From: an uncultured Eubacterium sp.
GTDB taxonomy: Bacteria; Bacillota; Clostridia; Lachnospirales; Lachnospiraceae
Assembly (NCBI GenBank): GCA_958446835.1
Contig: CAUCXT010000070.1
Span: forward strand, 1 to 8,083
Length of the DNA: 8,083 nt
Direction: 5' to 3'
Shown: positions 5,920 through 8,083 of the stretch, in pieces
How positions within the stretch are numbered: the stretch's first letter is position 1
Layout of the letters: the number at the start of each line of letters is the position of its first letter
Made by a program: the position numbers and the translations under genes
Notes under the pieces: model-generated
Database searches by the model: none
Seen by the model: the letters and a program-made list of their open reading frames with translations, nothing else
What the model was told of the DNA's origin: nothing

Positions 5920-5942
5920 AGAATATATAAAAAAGGAAATGG
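5920..5942 (+). repeat. Right copy of the 23-bp direct repeat, forming the leader of the radical SAM gene
   Basis: AGAATATATAAAAAA then G then GAAATGG. The single change from the left copy (T to G) creates AAGGA (5933-5937). That lies only 1 base before the ATG at 5939 but 13 bases before the ATG at 5951. Confidence 0.75.
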
Positions 5943-5950
5943 GGATAGAA

Positions 5951-6916
5951 ATGGAATGGAAATATGACATTTCCGCGTGTACGCTATGTCCGCGTGAGTG
6001 CGGTGTTGACAGGCTTAACGGCGTGCGCGGCAGATGTGGCTGTGACAGTGATATATATGTGGCGCGTGCGGCACTCCATAACTGGGAGGAGCCCTGCATA
6101 TCGGGCGTGCGTGGCTCGGGGACTGTGTTCTTTTCGGGATGTCCGCTTGGCTGTGTATTCTGCCAGAACAACAATATTGCCAACGCGAAGGTCGGAAAGA
6201 AGATTTCGGTGGAGCGTCTTGCGGAGATATTCCTTGAGCAGCAGGACAGAGGGGCGCTTAATATTAACCTTGTGACACCGACACATTACATACCGCAGAT
6301 TATAAAGGCGCTTGAGCTGTCAAAGAGCCAGGGAATGAACCTGCCTGTGGTATACAACAGCGGCGGCTATGAGAAGGCTGAGGCACTAAAGCTGCTTGAC
6401 GGACTTGTGGATGTATACCTTCCCGATATGAAATATATGTCACCCGGGCTTGCAGGAAAATACAGTAAGGCACAGGATTATCCGGCGGCTGCGATGGCTG
6501 CACTTGCGGAGATGTTCAGACAGGTTGGAACGCCGGTGTTTGAGGTAGAAAAGCCGGATGATAATACGGCAACGGACGAGGCCGGTCTTATAATGAAGCG
6601 CGGAATGATAGTGCGCCATCTGGTGCTCCCCGGGTGCACCGTGGATTCAAAGGCAGTTGTAAAATACCTCTATGACACTTATGGGGATGACATTTACATG
6701 AGCATAATGAGCCAGTACACTCCGATGCCGGAGCTTATGCCCGGCGGTAAGCTTAATGCGCTCTACCCTGAGCTTGGAAGGTGCGTCACACAGGAGGAGT
6801 ATGACGAGGTTGTGGACTACGCAATCGACCTTGGTGTGGAGAATGCCTTCATTCAGGAGGGCGATGTCGCGAAGGACAGCTTTATACCGGATTTTGATAT
6901 GCTGGATGGGGTGTAA
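5951..6916 (+). CDS. PflX-like radical SAM protein (pyruvate formate-lyase activase homologue)
   Basis: 321 residues from the ATG at 5951, preferred over the in-frame ATG at 5939 because GGGGA lies 5 bases before it while 5939 is jammed against AAGGA. The radical SAM cluster motif CPLGCVFC (CxxxCxxC) is at Cys64, Cys68 and Cys71 (bases 6140-6163). It is preceded by an N-terminal Cys-rich segment, CTLCPREC at Cys10/13/17, and CGC at 29-31, typical of the COG1313/PflX branch. Further family segments are VVYNSGGYE, VDVYLPDMKY, VRHLVLPGC and SQYTPMPE. The protein should bind a 4Fe-4S cluster and cleave S-adenosylmethionine to a 5'-deoxyadenosyl radical in the cytoplasm. The substrate of this branch is, to my knowledge, unknown. 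No glycyl-radical enzyme is adjacent, so it should not be called a formate-lyase activase on context. Transcription may come from 5396, from the element's right end, or both. Confidence 0.9.
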   Translation: MEWKYDISACTLCPRECGVDRLNGVRGRCGCDSDIYVARAALHNWEEPCISGVRGSGTVFFSGCPLGCVFCQNNNIANAKVGKKISVERLAEIFLEQQDRGALNINLVTPTHYIPQIIKALELSKSQGMNLPVVYNSGGYEKAEALKLLDGLVDVYLPDMKYMSPGLAGKYSKAQDYPAAAMAALAEMFRQVGTPVFEVEKPDDNTATDEAGLIMKRGMIVRHLVLPGCTVDSKAVVKYLYDTYGDDIYMSIMSQYTPMPELMPGGKLNALYPELGRCVTQEEYDEVVDYAIDLGVENAFIQEGDVAKDSFIPDFDMLDGV

Positions 6917-7024
6917 GCCTGAGAGAAAGCAGTAAAAACGTCGCTGTGCAGAGGTATTTTTATTAATGTGGCATAGCCCTGAACAGTTTGAAAGATTATT
7001 GGAATGGAGAAAAGAGAGAAGAAT

Positions 7025-8083
7025 ATGAAATATAATTGCCCTTATGACAAAAAATGCGGTGGCTGCAATCTGCTCAAGCATGATTACGCAGAACAGCTTA
7101 AGATAAAGAAGGATGCCCTTGCAAAGCTTTTAGCTCCATACGGCAAACTTACAGAAGTGATTGGCATGGATGAGCCGTTGCATTACCGCAATAAGGTACA
7201 TGCCGTTTTCACAACTGACAGAAAAGGAAATGTGATATCCGGTGTGTACGAGGAGGGAACTCACAAGGTTGTTGCGGTTGATAGCTGCCTCATTGAAAAT
7301 GAAAAAGCGGACGAGATAATCGCGACTATCAGGAAGCTTATTCCATCATTCAAGCTTAAGGTCTACGATGAGGACAGAAGAACAGGCCTGTTCCGCCATG
7401 TTCTCATCAGAACGGCACACAGCACAGGACAGATTATGGTTGTACTTGTCCTTTCAAGCACGATGTTTCCTTCTAAAAATAATTTTGTGAAGGCTCTTTT
7501 AAAGGAACACCCGGAGATAACAACAATCGTAATGAATATCAATGACAAGCGCACATCGATGGTGTTAGGTGACAGGGAACAGACACTTTACGGAAAGGGA
7601 TATATTGAGGACGTACTGTGCGGTAATACTTTCCGTATATCGCCCAAGTCCTTCTATCAGGTAAATTCCGTCCAGACGGAAATCCTATATAACAAGGCGA
7701 TTGAATTTGCCGGGCTCACAGGAAATGAGACGGTCATAGACGCGTACTGCGGAATCGGCACAATCGGAATCACCGCGGCTTCATACATGGCTGGGCAGGC
7801 TGGCGGGAAAGGCGGAAATGTCATCGGTGTTGAGTTGAATTCCGACGCCGTGAAGGATGCCATCGCCAATGCAAAGCGCAACAATATGGACAATATCCGC
7901 TTCTACTGCGATGATGCCGGAAAATTTATGACCCGCATGGCAGCCAACGGCCAGCGCGCGGATGTTGTGTTCATGGACCCTCCGCGTTCGGGAAGTGATG
8001 AGACCTTTTTAAACTGTGTAGCCAAGCTTGCACCGAAAAAAATAGTTTATATATCCTGCGGTCCGGACACGCTTGCGCGTGAT
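7025..8083 (+). CDS. rlmD: 23S rRNA (uracil-C5)-methyltransferase, RlmD/RumA family, 3' partial
   Basis: 353 residues are visible and the frame is still open at the window end. The enzyme transfers a methyl group from S-adenosylmethionine to C5 of a uracil in 23S rRNA; in Firmicutes one homologue (RlmCD) can serve both U747 and U1939, so the exact target is uncertain. Fe-S ligands CPYDKKCGGC (Cys5, Cys11, Cys14) and Cys88 (VDSC) match the CX5CX2C...C pattern of RumA. The SAM motif DAYCGIGT is at 239-246, MDPPRSG at 317-323, and the catalytic Cys345 in SCGPDTLARD. The general-base Glu expected near the C-terminus is beyond the window. No TRAM domain precedes the Fe-S motif, as in the shorter family members. 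A Gly-rich insertion (MAGQAGGKGGN, about residue 257-267) follows the SAM motif. An in-frame ATG at 7004 would add 7 residues; neither start has a strong ribosome binding site. The 108-base gap after the radical SAM gene has no terminator, so co-transcription is likely. Confidence 0.92.
   Translation, partial: MKYNCPYDKKCGGCNLLKHDYAEQLKIKKDALAKLLAPYGKLTEVIGMDEPLHYRNKVHAVFTTDRKGNVISGVYEEGTHKVVAVDSCLIENEKADEIIATIRKLIPSFKLKVYDEDRRTGLFRHVLIRTAHSTGQIMVVLVLSSTMFPSKNNFVKALLKEHPEITTIVMNINDKRTSMVLGDREQTLYGKGYIEDVLCGNTFRISPKSFYQVNSVQTEILYNKAIEFAGLTGNETVIDAYCGIGTIGITAASYMAGQAGGKGGNVIGVELNSDAVKDAIANAKRNNMDNIRFYCDDAGKFMTRMAANGQRADVVFMDPPRSGSDETFLNCVAKLAPKKIVYISCGPDTLARD

Noticed and set aside
6917..7024. 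Terminator or small gene between the radical SAM and methyltransferase genes
   Set aside because: I found no stem with a T run and no frame with a ribosome binding site in these 108 bases.

Overview
The window looks like a chromosomal segment of a Gram-positive gut or rumen anaerobe of the Lachnospiraceae type (Clostridia). This is inferred from the gene content: intracellular plant-glycan hydrolases, a cytosolic sugar-sensor/GGDEF fusion, a PflX-like radical SAM protein and an Fe-S RlmD-type methyltransferase. Moderate G+C and AT-rich intergenic DNA agree. No species is claimed.

Left part (1-4990): hemicellulose/arabinan module. A 5'-truncated GH127 beta-L-arabinofuranosidase ends at a strong intrinsic terminator (1349-1385). 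A leader region follows with a TATAAT box and a leader hairpin. Then come a 643-residue cytosolic protein joining a LacI-type sugar-binding domain (with no DNA-binding domain) to a GGDEF diguanylate cyclase, and, 4 bases later, a GH43 glycosidase with a CBM6-like tail. The likely logic is that a sugar released by these enzymes is read by the sensor and converted into a cyclic-di-GMP signal, with sensor and hydrolase made from one mRNA. A 21-bp hairpin (4939-4986) closes this operon and the convergent small gene beyond it.

Middle part (4990-5950): a 76-residue protein of unknown function on the minus strand, then about 690 bases without a recognisable gene. This gap holds a near-consensus plus-strand promoter (TTGGCA-17-TATAAT, 5396-5424) with no gene close behind it, two small hairpins, and a 304-bp element (5608-5911) made almost entirely of nested inverted repeats. 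The element has 20-bp terminal inverted repeats and is bounded by a 7-bp direct repeat (ATGGTAT). It looks like a non-autonomous (MITE-like) insertion, or else a highly structured RNA. It splits two near-identical 23-bp copies of an A-rich leader sequence.

Right part (5951-8083): a PflA/PflX-like radical SAM protein of unknown substrate, with no glycyl-radical enzyme beside it, and a 3'-truncated 23S rRNA uracil-C5 methyltransferase that runs off the window. These two are probably co-transcribed (108-base gap, no terminator seen) and are housekeeping-like rather than part of the glycan module.
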